A DNA stretch of 64,000 nt, taken from contig NZ_FORG01000007.1 of assembly GCF_900113945.1 (NCBI RefSeq), forward strand, positions 124,001 through 188,000, given 5' to 3'. A program made the position numbers and the translations under genes. Source of the stretch: Xenorhabdus mauleonii (GTDB lineage: Bacteria; Pseudomonadota; Gammaproteobacteria; Enterobacterales; Enterobacteriaceae). This document shows positions 33,026 through 42,847 of the stretch, in pieces. The notes beneath the pieces are model-generated. The model saw only the letters and a list, made by a program, of their open reading frames with translations. It searched no databases and was not told the DNA's origin. Numbering within the stretch: the stretch's first letter is position 1; each line of letters opens with the position of its first letter.

Positions 33026-34660
33026 TTAATGCTCTATGATATAAAGGTCTTTTGTGAAGTATTCGCCCCTTGTGTTAATATTAAAACCACCGACATAAGG
33101 CTTAACCATATTATGGTTAACGTAATAATAAACAGGCATAACCGGAAGGTCTTTTGCTAATATGTCAGAGGCTTTTTGGTAATAATCTTTAGCCCCAGTA
33201 ATACTGGCTTTTTCCACAATAAGATCAAACTCTTTATTTTCATACAGCGATGTATTTTTAACTTGACCGGATGAAAACAGAACTAAAAATGTCATTGGGC
33301 TGTCATAATCAGCAACCCATGCCCGCCGGATAACATCAAATTTACCTTGATGCATATTATCCAACATCACTTTCCATTCTTGATTCTGCAAAGCCGCATT
33401 CACCCCAATATTTTTTTTCCACATTGAACTTACGGCAATAGCCATTTTCTTATGTGACTCTTGAGTATTATAAAGAAGGTCAAAAGTCAGAGGATTATCT
33501 TTATTAAATCCAGCTTCATTCAATAACTCTTTTGCTTTAGCAACACGCTGTTCCTGAGTCCAAGAAGCATAATCAGGCTGCTCAAATTTCAATCCACCAA
33601 TATTTGGCGTCAGCATCGAATAAGCCGGTAATTGCCCCATTCCCAACACTTTATCGGCAATAATTTCTCTATCTATGGCTAAACTCAGAGCCTTCCTGAC
33701 CCTAGCATCATCAAACGGGGGTTTTTTATTATTAAATTCATAGAAATATACCGTCGATTTAGGCGAAATCTTCACTTCATCAGGCAATGATTTTTTTAAT
33801 AACGGGTATTCGTCGGTGGGAATAGTAAAAGTAATATCAATTTCTCCCGCCAAGTAGCGGTTTAAATCGGCTTTTTCTGAAGACAATGGAAGGTAAGTGA
33901 CTTTATTAATGACGGTATTTTTATCATCCCAATATTGTGAATTTCTGACGCCGACCAACTTCTCATTGACAATCCACTCAGAAAGTTTGTAAGGCCCGCT
34001 TCCCACAAACGATCCCACTCGGGTCCATCTATCACCATATTTTTTTACTGCTTTTTCACTGATTGGCACCAGAACCGGATGGCCTAGCATTTGCAGGAAA
34101 TCACCAACAGGTTTATCTAATTTAACTTCCAACGTAAAATCATCCAGCGCCTTTACCCCAAGCTCTTCTGATTTTTTCTTACCTGTCAGTACATCACCCG
34201 CATTCACGACTCCGGCGTTTTCAAGATAACTGCCGTAAGGTGAAACCGTGTCTGGCTCAATCAATCGCCGCCAACTGAAGACCACATCATGAGCTGTAAT
34301 GGGGGAACCATCTGACCATTTAATATCTTTTTTTAAATGAAATACCCATGTTTTATTATCATTGGTTTCCCAGCGTTCTGCTAACCTTGGCTCAATTTCT
34401 CCTTGTTGGTTAACACTAATTAAGCCATCAAAAAAGTCGCTGATAATATTGAATTCGATATCACTAGAAACTTTATGGGTATCCAATGAAGCAGGCTCAG
34501 AACCATTATTACGCACCAGTTCCTGCTTTGCTGCGAGTTTTGTACCGGGAGGAACAACGGCAGCATGGGATACGGCGATATTCCCTAATATCAACGCAAC
34601 AGCGCAAGAGAGTCCTTTTATCTTTTTGCTCGTGATGATTGTTCCCATTACTTTCTGCAT
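33026..34660 (-). CDS. OppA-family periplasmic peptide-binding protein (copy 3 of 6)
   Basis: Paralogue with signal peptide to SHA, mature AVVPPGTKLAAKQELVRNNG, signature KWSDGSPITAHDVVFSWRRL and a slightly different C-terminus, TKDLYIIEH. Start set at the ATG at 34660 (544 residues) because GGAGAG lies seven bases upstream; the frame opens at 34678. Only 29 bases separate the frame from the stop of copy 4 upstream, with no hairpin, so copies 4 and 3 are the best candidates for co-transcription. Confidence 0.9.
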   Translation of the reverse strand: MQKVMGTIITSKKIKGLSCAVALILGNIAVSHAAVVPPGTKLAAKQELVRNNGSEPASLDTHKVSSDIEFNIISDFFDGLISVNQQGEIEPRLAERWETNDNKTWVFHLKKDIKWSDGSPITAHDVVFSWRRLIEPDTVSPYGSYLENAGVVNAGDVLTGKKKSEELGVKALDDFTLEVKLDKPVGDFLQMLGHPVLVPISEKAVKKYGDRWTRVGSFVGSGPYKLSEWIVNEKLVGVRNSQYWDDKNTVINKVTYLPLSSEKADLNRYLAGEIDITFTIPTDEYPLLKKSLPDEVKISPKSTVYFYEFNNKKPPFDDARVRKALSLAIDREIIADKVLGMGQLPAYSMLTPNIGGLKFEQPDYASWTQEQRVAKAKELLNEAGFNKDNPLTFDLLYNTQESHKKMAIAVSSMWKKNIGVNAALQNQEWKVMLDNMHQGKFDVIRRAWVADYDSPMTFLVLFSSGQVKNTSLYENKEFDLIVEKASITGAKDYYQKASDILAKDLPVMPVYYYVNHNMVKPYVGGFNINTRGEYFTKDLYIIEH

Positions 34661-34707
34661 TTTAATGCTCTCCATCATTATTTTTAGTATTAAAGATATA
34701 GTTATAT

Positions 34708-36345
34708 TCAGTGTTTAATGACATACAGATCTTTTGTGAAAATATATCCTCTTGGGTCGACATAAAACCCACCAATATAAGGTTTGACCATTTTGGCATT
34801 AACATAAGAATAAATAGGAATAATTGGTGCATCGTGAGTCACGATATCCAATGCTTGTTGGTAAGTGGATTTATTATTGGTTTTCTCTGCTTCCGCTACC
34901 AACTCATCAAATTTTTTATTTGAATAAAGGGATGAATTTTGCGTATGGCCTGTCGTGAAAATATTGAAAAACGTCTTCGGGCTATTATAGTCTGCAATCC
35001 AGCCATATCTGGCCACTTCAAAATTTCCTTGATATTTATTATCCAACAAGACTTTCCACTCTTGATTTTGCAACGTGGCATCAACATCCAAATTCTTTTT
35101 CCACATGGAACTGATTGCAATAGCCAGTTTTTTATGGGATTCCATCGTGTTATACAACAAATTAAATTTAAGCGGATTATTTTGATTAAACCCTGCTTCA
35201 TTTAACAATTCTTTGGCTTTTGCAATACGCTGTTCTTGTGTCCAAGAAGCATATTCCGGTTCTTGAAAAGAAAAGCCACCAATAGTAGGTGGAAGCAGGA
35301 TATAAGCAGCTTTTTGGCCTTGCCCTAACACCTTATCGGCAATCACATCCCGATCAATGGCTAAATTCAGTGCCTGCCTAACCCTGACATCATTAAATGG
35401 CGGTTTTTGCGTGTTAATTTCATAATAATAAGTGGAGAGTTTAGGAGAAATATTAACTTGGTCTGGGTATTTTTTCTTTAATGCTGCAAAAGAATCCAAG
35501 GGAATGGTCAATGTAATATCAATTTCACCTGCCAGATAACGGTTTAAATCTGCCTTATCAGATACTAATGCCAGGTAAGTGACTTTATTAATGACGGTAT
35601 TTTTATCATCCCAATACTGTGGATTTCTAACACCGACCACTCTCTCATTCACCACCCATTCAGATAATTTAAATGCCCCACTGCTAACAAAGTGTTCCGG
35701 TCTTATCCATTTATCGCCATATTTTTTTACGGTTTTTTCACTTACCGGCACCGTACTGGGATGCGTTAACATTAGCAAAAAGTCCCCGACAGGCTTATCT
35801 AATTTTACTTCCAGCGTAAAATCATCCAGCGCCTTCACCCCAAGCTCTTCCAGTTTTTTCTTACCTTGCAATACATCACTGGCATTAACCACTGACGCAT
35901 TCTCAAGGTAATTTCCATAAGGTGCGCCGGTTGCCGGGTCGATTAAACGCCGCCAGCTAAATACCACGTCATGGGCAGTCAGCGGCGAACCATCAGACCA
36001 TTTCGCGTCTTTTCTTAAATGAAAAATCCAGTTTTGGTTGTCACTGGTTTCCCAGCGGGTTGCCAGCCTTGGCTTGATTTCACTTTTTTGATCGAGATAG
36101 ACCAGACCATCAAAGAAATCACTGATAATATTAAGCTCAGTATCACTTTCAACTTTATGTACATCCAAAGAAGCCGGCTCTGAGCCATTATTTCTTACAA
36201 TTTCTTGTTTTGCAGACAGTTGTGTTCCTTCTGGCACAACTGCTGCATAGGATAATGAAACATTTCCCCACATTAACGCAATGACACAAGATAATAATTT
36301 TATTTTTTTATCACTGATCATTTTATTACTTATTGTTTTCCGCAT
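34708..36345 (-). CDS. OppA-family periplasmic peptide-binding protein (copy 4 of 6)
   Basis: 545 residues. Signal peptide to SYA, mature AVVPEGTQLSAKQEIVRNNG, signature KWSDGSPLTAHDVVFSWRRL, terminal TKDLYVIKH. The ATG is preceded by GGGG nine bases away. Compared with its neighbours it has a distinct peptide-pocket region (for example ILLPPTIGGFSFQEPEYASW), suggesting diverged specificity. It is 29 bases upstream of copy 3. Confidence 0.9.
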   Translation of the reverse strand: MRKTISNKMISDKKIKLLSCVIALMWGNVSLSYAAVVPEGTQLSAKQEIVRNNGSEPASLDVHKVESDTELNIISDFFDGLVYLDQKSEIKPRLATRWETSDNQNWIFHLRKDAKWSDGSPLTAHDVVFSWRRLIDPATGAPYGNYLENASVVNASDVLQGKKKLEELGVKALDDFTLEVKLDKPVGDFLLMLTHPSTVPVSEKTVKKYGDKWIRPEHFVSSGAFKLSEWVVNERVVGVRNPQYWDDKNTVINKVTYLALVSDKADLNRYLAGEIDITLTIPLDSFAALKKKYPDQVNISPKLSTYYYEINTQKPPFNDVRVRQALNLAIDRDVIADKVLGQGQKAAYILLPPTIGGFSFQEPEYASWTQEQRIAKAKELLNEAGFNQNNPLKFNLLYNTMESHKKLAIAISSMWKKNLDVDATLQNQEWKVLLDNKYQGNFEVARYGWIADYNSPKTFFNIFTTGHTQNSSLYSNKKFDELVAEAEKTNNKSTYQQALDIVTHDAPIIPIYSYVNAKMVKPYIGGFYVDPRGYIFTKDLYVIKH

Positions 36346-36420
36346 ATTTCATTACCCCATAATTATGTTTATTTCTATTTATCTTAATTGCGCTCTCATT
36401 AAATTAACCCATCAAGTCAT

Positions 36421-36444
36421 CAGAGCCTGATAAAACAGGCTCTG
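36421..36444. terminator. CAGAGCCTG hairpin downstream of OppA copy 5
   Basis: 9-bp stem CAGAGCCTG/CAGGCTCTG with loop ATAAAA, six bases from the stop of copy 5. The T-run lies on the forward-strand side, so for the reverse-strand gene it forms the A-tract before the stem. Confidence 0.6.
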
Positions 36445-36449
36445 TTTTT

Positions 36450-38084
36450 TTAGTGCTTAATAATATAGAGATCTTTTGTAGATATATAATCCATTGGGCT
36501 TACATAAAACCCACCGACATACGGTTTAACTATACGATTAATGACATAATAATACATAGGAACTACCGGCATATCATTATTGAAAATATCCATCGCTTTT
36601 TGGTAATAAGCCGTGTCATTGGTTTCACCCGCTTTAATCACCATCTGATCAAAATCACGATTGGCATATTGCGGTATATTCTGACTGCTGCTGATCAGGA
36701 AAGTGTCCAGAAAAGACATTGGACTATTGTAGTCTGCCGTCCAAGCGTACCTGACTACTTCAAATTTGCCCTGATGCATATTATCCAGCAGTACCTTCCA
36801 CTCTTGATTCTGTAAGTTAGCCTGAACACCGAGGTTTTGTTTCCACATGGACGTGACCGCAATAGCCAGCTTTTTATGCATTTCTTTCGTGTTGTAAAGC
36901 AAGTCAAATTTAAGCGGATTTTTCGCATTATATCCCGCTTCATTCAGTAGCTCTTTGGCTTTTTGTACTCGCTGTGCCTGTGTCCATGAGGCAAATTCTG
37001 GCTGGTTTAATGTTATCCCGCCGATATTGGGAGGAAGGATGTCGTAAGCAGGCAGTTGCCCCATGCCCAACACTTTATTTGCAATCACGTCTCTGTCTAT
37101 GGCAAGGCTCAATGCCTTCCTGACTCTGACATCATTAAATGGCGGCTTTTGGGTATTGAAGGCGTAATAGTAGGTACTTAACATCGGATCGATATGAACC
37201 TGACTGCCCAACGATTTCTTCAATGATGCAAAGGAATCCAGAGGAATGGAATGAGTAATATCGATTTCCCCTGCGAGGTAGCGGTTTAAATCTGATTTTT
37301 CCGAGATGATAGAAAGGTAAGTGACTTTATTGAGTACAGTATTGGCATTATCCCAATAGTGAGTATTCCTCACACCTATCACATATTCATTCACTCGCCA
37401 TTCGGACAATTTGAATGCGCCACTGCCTACAAAAGTACTTGGATGCGTCCACTTATCGCCGTATTTCCGCACAACCTTTTCACTGATTGGCACTAAATTC
37501 GGGTGGGTTAACATCTGCAAGAAATAGGCAACGGGTTTATCGAGTCTGACTTCTAATGTGGAATCATTCAGTGCCTTAACACCCAGTTCTTCCGCTTTCT
37601 TTTTGCCTGCCACAATGTCGTTTGCATTGACGACATGGGCAGTAGCAAGGTAACTGCCATAAGGTGACCCCATTTCCGGATCAAGCAGGCGTCGCCAACT
37701 GAATACCACATCATGGGCCGTAATCGGTGTGCCATCAGACCATTTAGCGCCTTTTCTTATATGGAATACCCAGGTTTGGTTATCACTGGTTTCCCAACGT
37801 TCCGCCAGGCGGGGAACAATTTTACCTTTATTATCGGTGTAAACCAGGCCATCAAAAAAATCATGGATAATGTTCAGCTCAACGTTACTTTCTACTTTAT
37901 GGACATCCAAAGAAGCCGGAAAAGACCCGTTGTTACGCACAAGCTCTTGTTTTTCAGCCAATTGAGTGCCCGGCGGAACAACGGCAGCATAAGAGGGGGC
38001 AATATTTGTTAGTAGTATTCCCAACGAGCAAGTGAGAATTTGGGTGAGTTTGTTTTTAAACAAACCCGCCATCGTTTTATTCAT
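36450..38084 (-). CDS. OppA-family periplasmic peptide-binding protein (copy 5 of 6)
   Basis: 544 residues. Signal peptide to SYA, mature AVVPPGTQLAEKQELVRNNG followed by SFPASLDVHKVE (Phe where most copies have Glu), signature KWSDGTPITAHDVVFSWRRL, terminal TKDLYIIKH. GGAG lies nine bases before the ATG. 104 bases separate it from copy 4 downstream and 128 from copy 6 upstream, each spacer with a hairpin. Confidence 0.9.
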   Translation of the reverse strand: MNKTMAGLFKNKLTQILTCSLGILLTNIAPSYAAVVPPGTQLAEKQELVRNNGSFPASLDVHKVESNVELNIIHDFFDGLVYTDNKGKIVPRLAERWETSDNQTWVFHIRKGAKWSDGTPITAHDVVFSWRRLLDPEMGSPYGSYLATAHVVNANDIVAGKKKAEELGVKALNDSTLEVRLDKPVAYFLQMLTHPNLVPISEKVVRKYGDKWTHPSTFVGSGAFKLSEWRVNEYVIGVRNTHYWDNANTVLNKVTYLSIISEKSDLNRYLAGEIDITHSIPLDSFASLKKSLGSQVHIDPMLSTYYYAFNTQKPPFNDVRVRKALSLAIDRDVIANKVLGMGQLPAYDILPPNIGGITLNQPEFASWTQAQRVQKAKELLNEAGYNAKNPLKFDLLYNTKEMHKKLAIAVTSMWKQNLGVQANLQNQEWKVLLDNMHQGKFEVVRYAWTADYNSPMSFLDTFLISSSQNIPQYANRDFDQMVIKAGETNDTAYYQKAMDIFNNDMPVVPMYYYVINRIVKPYVGGFYVSPMDYISTKDLYIIKH

Positions 38085-38171
38085 GCTTTAAATCTCCATT
38101 ATTTACTGTTTTTATTATTACATTACGCGACCATATTTATTAAATTTACTAGTTTAATTAGCTTAATTAAG

Positions 38172-38203
38172 TAATAAGAGCCTAATGTCACCAGCTCTTA
38201 TTA
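38172..38203. terminator. Hairpin downstream of OppA copy 6
   Basis: 10-bp stem TAATAAGAGC/GCTCTTATTA with a 12-base loop, ten bases past the stop of copy 6. It shares the AAGAGC core with the other array hairpins. Confidence 0.6.
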
Positions 38204-38212
38204 TTGATTGGC

Positions 38213-39847
38213 TTAATGTTTTATAACGTAAAGATCTTTTGTCCGGATAATTCCCTTCGAATCAATATTCACCCCTTTCACATAAGGTTTAATTAATTTC
38301 ACCCGAACATAGTAATAAACCGGAATGGCAGGCATATCCTGATTGAGAATATCAATGGCCCGTTGATAATCAGCAGGGTCGTTAGTTTCATCTGCTTTTA
38401 ACGCCCATTTATCAAATTCCTTATTTTGATATCTCATATGGTTATTGGTATTTCCTGACATAAAGATATCAAGAAAGCTGGTCGCATTATTATAATCTGC
38501 ACTCCATGCGTATCTCGTTATCTCGAAGTTGCCTTGAGCCATACTGTCAGTCTGTGTTTTAGTTTCCTGATTTTGTAAGGTCACTTTCACACCCAGATTT
38601 TTCCGCCATATCGAACTGGCAGCAATGGCAATCTTTTTATGGGTATCTGCTGTGTTATACAGCAGGGTAAGCTTAAGCGGGTTCTTTTCATTAAAGCCGG
38701 CCTCATTCAGCAGCGCTTCCGCTTTTGCAGTACGTTGTTCTTGTGTCCAAGACGCATAGTCAGGATGTTTTAAATAAATCCCACCAATGCCGGGAGTCAC
38801 CACATCATAAGCTGGCTTTTGGCCATTGCCCAATACCTTGTCAGTAATAATGTTTCTGTCTACGGCTAATGCAAGCGCTTGCCTGACCCGAACATCATCA
38901 AACGGCGGCTTTTCAAAATTGAACAAGTAATAATAAACGGTGGTTACAGGTCTAATATGGAGCTGGTCGCCATATTTTTCTTTAATCAGCGGCAGAAACT
39001 CTGGAGGCCCTCCATTGGATATATCAATCTCTCCGGTCAGATAACGGTTGAAATCCGCTTTATAATCCGACAAGGGCAAATAAGTGACTTTATTAATGAC
39101 GGTATTTTTGTCATCCCAATAATGAGGGTTTCTGACGCCGACAATTTTTTCATTCACAACCCATTCAGAGAGTTTGAAAGGGCCATTACTGACAAAATGC
39201 TGGGGCTGCGTCCATTTAATCCCGTATTTTTTAATTACTTTTTCATTGATCGGAGACATGGCCGCATGCGCCATCATTTGCAGAAAACCCGCTTTGGGTC
39301 TTTCCAGTGTAATTTCTACCGTTGCATCATCCAGTGCTCTTACGCCCAGCTCTTCCGGCTTTTTCTTGCCTGACAGAACTTCATCTGCATTAATAATCTT
39401 AGCTTGGCTCAAATAACTGCCATAAGGCGAAATAGTGTCAGGTGTGACCAACCGACGGAAAGAAAAGACCACATCATGAGCCGTAACAGGTGTACCGTCA
39501 GACCATTTAGCCTCTTTTCTTAAATGGAAAATCCATGTTTTACCTTCTTTATTTTCCCAACTCTCGGCTAATGCCGGGATAATATTCTCGTCTTTATCTA
39601 TATCAACCAAGCGTTCAAAAAAGTCCTGCAAAATATCAAATTCTGAGCTGCCGTCAGATTTCTGAGGATCTAAGGAGCCGGGTTCGGAAAAGTTATTGCG
39701 GGTGATTTCTTGTTTATCAGCTAATTGAACATTGGGTGGAACCACTGCGGCATAAGATAATGTCATATTTCCCAGTATCAAACTGATAGAACAGGTTAAT
39801 ATTTTGGTAGTTTTATTTTTTATTATCCCGACCAACATTTTTTTCAT
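38213..39847 (-). CDS. OppA-family periplasmic peptide-binding protein (copy 6 of 6)
   Basis: First gene of the array in transcription order and the most diverged by eye: mature start AVVPPNVQLADKQEITRNNF then SEPGSLDPQKSDGSSEFDIL, with FSFRRL instead of FSWRRL in the signature. It still ends TKDLYVIKH. Start at the ATG at 39847 (544 residues), with GGAG nine bases upstream; the frame opens at 39862. The promoter should lie in the AT-rich DNA at 39863-40020. Confidence 0.9.
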   Translation of the reverse strand: MKKMLVGIIKNKTTKILTCSISLILGNMTLSYAAVVPPNVQLADKQEITRNNFSEPGSLDPQKSDGSSEFDILQDFFERLVDIDKDENIIPALAESWENKEGKTWIFHLRKEAKWSDGTPVTAHDVVFSFRRLVTPDTISPYGSYLSQAKIINADEVLSGKKKPEELGVRALDDATVEITLERPKAGFLQMMAHAAMSPINEKVIKKYGIKWTQPQHFVSNGPFKLSEWVVNEKIVGVRNPHYWDDKNTVINKVTYLPLSDYKADFNRYLTGEIDISNGGPPEFLPLIKEKYGDQLHIRPVTTVYYYLFNFEKPPFDDVRVRQALALAVDRNIITDKVLGNGQKPAYDVVTPGIGGIYLKHPDYASWTQEQRTAKAEALLNEAGFNEKNPLKLTLLYNTADTHKKIAIAASSIWRKNLGVKVTLQNQETKTQTDSMAQGNFEITRYAWSADYNNATSFLDIFMSGNTNNHMRYQNKEFDKWALKADETNDPADYQRAIDILNQDMPAIPVYYYVRVKLIKPYVKGVNIDSKGIIRTKDLYVIKH

Positions 39848-40023
39848 GTAAGTTATCTCCATAACTGTTTTTATTATTAAAAATAATTACATATCTCACT
39901 ATCACCATATAATTGTCATTGATGCAAATACTACTATTACGAGTAATCCCTTTTATTAAATTTAATTCATCTAGCAATTGAATAAATTTAATTATTCAAT
40001 AATTCATGGAACTATTAAATAAT

Positions 40024-40054
40024 AAGTGCAACGCATCTAATTAGCGTTGCACTT
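40024..40054. terminator. Perfect 11-bp hairpin, probable terminator of the nucleotidase operon
   Basis: AAGTGCAACGC, 9-base loop, GCGTTGCACTT. On the reverse strand it is followed by ATTATTTAATAG. It lies between the 5'-nucleotidase gene and OppA copy 6. Confidence 0.6.
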
Positions 40055-40061
40055 AATTCTC

Positions 40062-40200
40062 TATACACTTCGTCTTTCAAGCTGCTCTTTGTTGGCTGCG
40101 CTCGGTCATCCCGATCACCGTTTTTATAAACATACGGTTATCTATGCTCCGGTGAATGCCCCCTTGCCGCCGCGATGCAACTTGAAATCCATTGTGTATA
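40062..40200 (-). repeat. 139-bp palindromic repeat (TATAC...TTCAAGTTGCATCGCGGCGG family)
   Basis: Read on the reverse strand it begins TATACACAATGGATTTCAAG, continues TTGCATCGCGGCGGCAAG and ends GCTTGAAAGACGAAGTGTATA. Its ends are imperfect inverted repeats. It aligns along most of its length with the copy at 47092-47217. The inner stem is TCACCG/CGGTGA here and CCCCGG/CCGGGG there. It looks like a non-mobile MITE-type element. Confidence 0.8.
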
Positions 40201-40293
40201 TATTCAGCAAATCGAGGTAAAACGCCTGTTACAGTATCTTTGATCTATTTGTTTTAGCTACCGTAGACTACGTTATCTTTTACCAAGGTCACA

Positions 40294-41967
40294 TTATTTT
40301 GATCCGAGATCAATAATTCTGTCTTGCTCCGGGTAGCGAATCGGCGATTTTTCCTTGAAGTATTTCACCACTGCATCTACATCCGGCACGCTATATACCG
40401 GATCCGTTCCCTCTTTAAATACCGAGAAGTTACTGCCTCCTGTTGCCAGATATTCATTGGCCGCCACGCGATATTTCGCGCTCATCTCTACAGGCTTCCC
40501 GTTGATTTTCATTGAACCGGCAATAACGCGGTTACCCGCAGGTTTGGTACTGTCCCATGAATACTGGAAGCTGTGCGACACCTGCAAGACTTGCGGACGA
40601 GTACGATCCCATTGCTGTTCCAGCAACTGTTTGATCTGTTCTCCGGTCAAGGTTTTGGTAACCATTATGTTGGAAAAGGGCTGAACCGTGTAAATCGCGT
40701 TATAGGTAACATTTCCTGCATCCATCGGCGCACGGATCCCACCGCTGTTGACAAACGCAATCTGGGCTTCGCCATCTGCTTTAGCTGTTGTTGCATATAA
40801 ATGAGCATCTGCGATCACTTTACCCAGTGCGGATTCTCCACCTGCATTGGTTTCTTTGGTCAGATTGCTTTCCAGTTTGCCGATCACGCGATTTGCCAGC
40901 GGAGTCGCGATTTTTTCGTAGGATGAGAGCAATTCAGTGATTTTAGGATCTTTGGCGTATTTACGGTTATCAACCCAGATATTTTTGGCTTTGAAGCCCA
41001 CCACATCTTTTGTCGTTTTATCCAGTTTGAGATCCAACTGAGTCAGCAACGCGCCATTAGATTGGGCGGAAGTCACGGATTTGCCATTAATCACGCAGTT
41101 ATAAGCCTGATGGGTATGACCGCTGATAACAAAATCCACTTCTTTATCGAGATGATTGACGACATCCAATACCTTGCCCGTCACGTCATTACAGGCGTTG
41201 ACGTCAATTTTTCCGCCATCACGTTTTTGTGCCGCGCCTTCGTGGATCAAAACGCCTATCGCTTTTACGCCCTTTTTCTGCAATTCCGGCACCAATGCAT
41301 TGATGGTTTTAACTTCGTTGGAGAAAGTCAGCCCGGCAGTGCCTTGAGGCGTAACAATGGCGGGAGTGCCTTCCAACGTCAATCCGATAAAAGCAACCGG
41401 AACCCCATCAAACTCTTTGATGACATATTCAGGGAAAAGTGTTTTACCCGTTTGATTCACCGTGACGTTGGCGGACAGATATTGGAAGTCAGCCCCCTTG
41501 AACGGTTTTGGCCCCTGACAGCCCGTCACCGGATGACAGCCGCCATTTTGCTTACGCAATAGCTCATCTTTGCCTTTATCAAACTCATGATTACCAACAG
41601 ATGATGCATCCAATCCAGCCAGAGACAATGCTTCAATACTTGGCTCATCATGGAACATGGAAGAAAGCAGCGGGCTGGCACCGATGAGATCCCCTGCGGC
41701 CACAACGATGTTGTTTGGGTTCTCTTGTTTCAACTCCTTAATCAGAGTCGACATGTATTCAATGCCGCCCGGCTGGTTAGGGCCGGGAGCCTTCAACGCG
41801 CCATGAAAATCATTCAATCCCAGCACACGGACTTCCACCACATTTGCTGGATCAAATGCAGTTGTCGAATCAGATGCAGGTTTGGTGGCACATCCTGCCA
41901 ATAATGCTGCGCCAATCGCAATCGAAATGACTTTATATTTACTCAGAACGTTATTTTTATAATTCAT
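40294..41967 (-). CDS. Bifunctional metallophosphatase/5'-nucleotidase (UshA/NadN-like lipoprotein)
   Basis: Calcineurin-like two-domain nucleotidase that removes phosphate from 5'-nucleotides in the periplasm. A lipobox is visible (IGAALLAGC at about residue 25), so it is probably membrane-anchored. Metal-site motifs are LGLNDFHGAL, VVAAGDLIGASP, SVGNHEFDKGKDEL and VISGHTHQAYN; the C-terminal domain has FVNSGGIRAPM and ATGGSNFSVF. Start set at the ATG at 41967 (557 residues) with GAGAG upstream; the frame opens at 42000. It lies 11 bases past the RNase I gene and ends the operon. Closer to NadN-like proteins than to classical UshA; the exact substrate is unknown. Confidence 0.85.
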   Translation of the reverse strand: MNYKNNVLSKYKVISIAIGAALLAGCATKPASDSTTAFDPANVVEVRVLGLNDFHGALKAPGPNQPGGIEYMSTLIKELKQENPNNIVVAAGDLIGASPLLSSMFHDEPSIEALSLAGLDASSVGNHEFDKGKDELLRKQNGGCHPVTGCQGPKPFKGADFQYLSANVTVNQTGKTLFPEYVIKEFDGVPVAFIGLTLEGTPAIVTPQGTAGLTFSNEVKTINALVPELQKKGVKAIGVLIHEGAAQKRDGGKIDVNACNDVTGKVLDVVNHLDKEVDFVISGHTHQAYNCVINGKSVTSAQSNGALLTQLDLKLDKTTKDVVGFKAKNIWVDNRKYAKDPKITELLSSYEKIATPLANRVIGKLESNLTKETNAGGESALGKVIADAHLYATTAKADGEAQIAFVNSGGIRAPMDAGNVTYNAIYTVQPFSNIMVTKTLTGEQIKQLLEQQWDRTRPQVLQVSHSFQYSWDSTKPAGNRVIAGSMKINGKPVEMSAKYRVAANEYLATGGSNFSVFKEGTDPVYSVPDVDAVVKYFKEKSPIRYPEQDRIIDLGSK

Positions 41968-41978
41968 TTTGTTATCTC

Positions 41979-42770
41979 TCAGTGCTCGGGTTTCGGACAA
42001 TCAATAACTTCAAAATTCTTGCTATAGCAGATATAGAATTCGTCACGGCTAATCTGAATATGTTTATCTTTCAATGCAGGGTTATGCTTTTTGAGGAATT
42101 GAAGCAGCTTCTTATTCGATGGCCTGTCTTCCGGCAACACTAACCGGCTGAAAAGTTCCTGCTGTTTGCTGAAAAAATTTTCGGCAGTATTGAAGGCACA
42201 AGCACCGTGTTTTTCCCACTCTGCTTGCAGTAAATCTATGCCGGGAGACGTGCACAGGTAAGGTTTGATGATCTGGTAATTTAACGCAGGCAAGTCGCCT
42301 TTGCACAAGCGAGGGTGTTTACGAATTTCTGACCAGTCGCGGCACTCTTGCATGGATTTTCCATCACAGGTTTCCGCCCACAGTCCATGCAAGATCCAAC
42401 TAAATTTATTGTCGGAAAAACATTGGAAGGCGAATTTGTCATGTTCGCGTTGGGCTTGTTCTCCGTGCCCCTCATCCTCAAGGCGTTTTATCTCTTTCTT
42501 TTTGTGGGCGCAAAATGCAGGTGAATAGTTGATTGCCAGCTTGAAGTAATCGGTCGATGCCTTGTCATTCTGGCCGAAAAGATCCGTTTTAGCATCGTAA
42601 TCGTAATTCGCAGCCGGATGCTCCGGCACATCACAAGAACCGCTTTGCACCAACTTGGCATGTTCCCGCGAAGTGACGTTGGTTTCCGGGGGAGAAGCGC
42701 ATCCCACCGCCATGAATGCCGGAACAAAAAGTAATAATTTTAGGAAATGCCTGAGTTTTAAGAAATGCAT
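41979..42770 (-). CDS. rna: Ribonuclease I (RNase T2 family), periplasmic
   Basis: Broad-specificity endoribonuclease giving 2',3'-cyclic and 3'-nucleotides. The two catalytic blocks of the T2 family are seen: FSWILHGLWAETCDGKSMQE and AEWEKHGACAFN (His, Glu, Lys-His). Many Cys residues fit a periplasmic disulfide-bonded protein. The N-terminus MHFLKLRHFLKLLLFVPAFM ends in AVGC, so it may be a lipoprotein. 263 residues. It lies between cpdB (77 bases upstream) and the 5'-nucleotidase gene, whose enzymes act on its products. Confidence 0.92.
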   Translation of the reverse strand: MHFLKLRHFLKLLLFVPAFMAVGCASPPETNVTSREHAKLVQSGSCDVPEHPAANYDYDAKTDLFGQNDKASTDYFKLAINYSPAFCAHKKKEIKRLEDEGHGEQAQREHDKFAFQCFSDNKFSWILHGLWAETCDGKSMQECRDWSEIRKHPRLCKGDLPALNYQIIKPYLCTSPGIDLLQAEWEKHGACAFNTAENFFSKQQELFSRLVLPEDRPSNKKLLQFLKKHNPALKDKHIQISRDEFYICYSKNFEVIDCPKPEH

Positions 42771-42847
42771 AAAATAAATCCATTATCAGTTCAATCAGTT
42801 GCCTGCCCCATAAGGACAGGCATTAAATTAATACGGAGGATTAAGGT

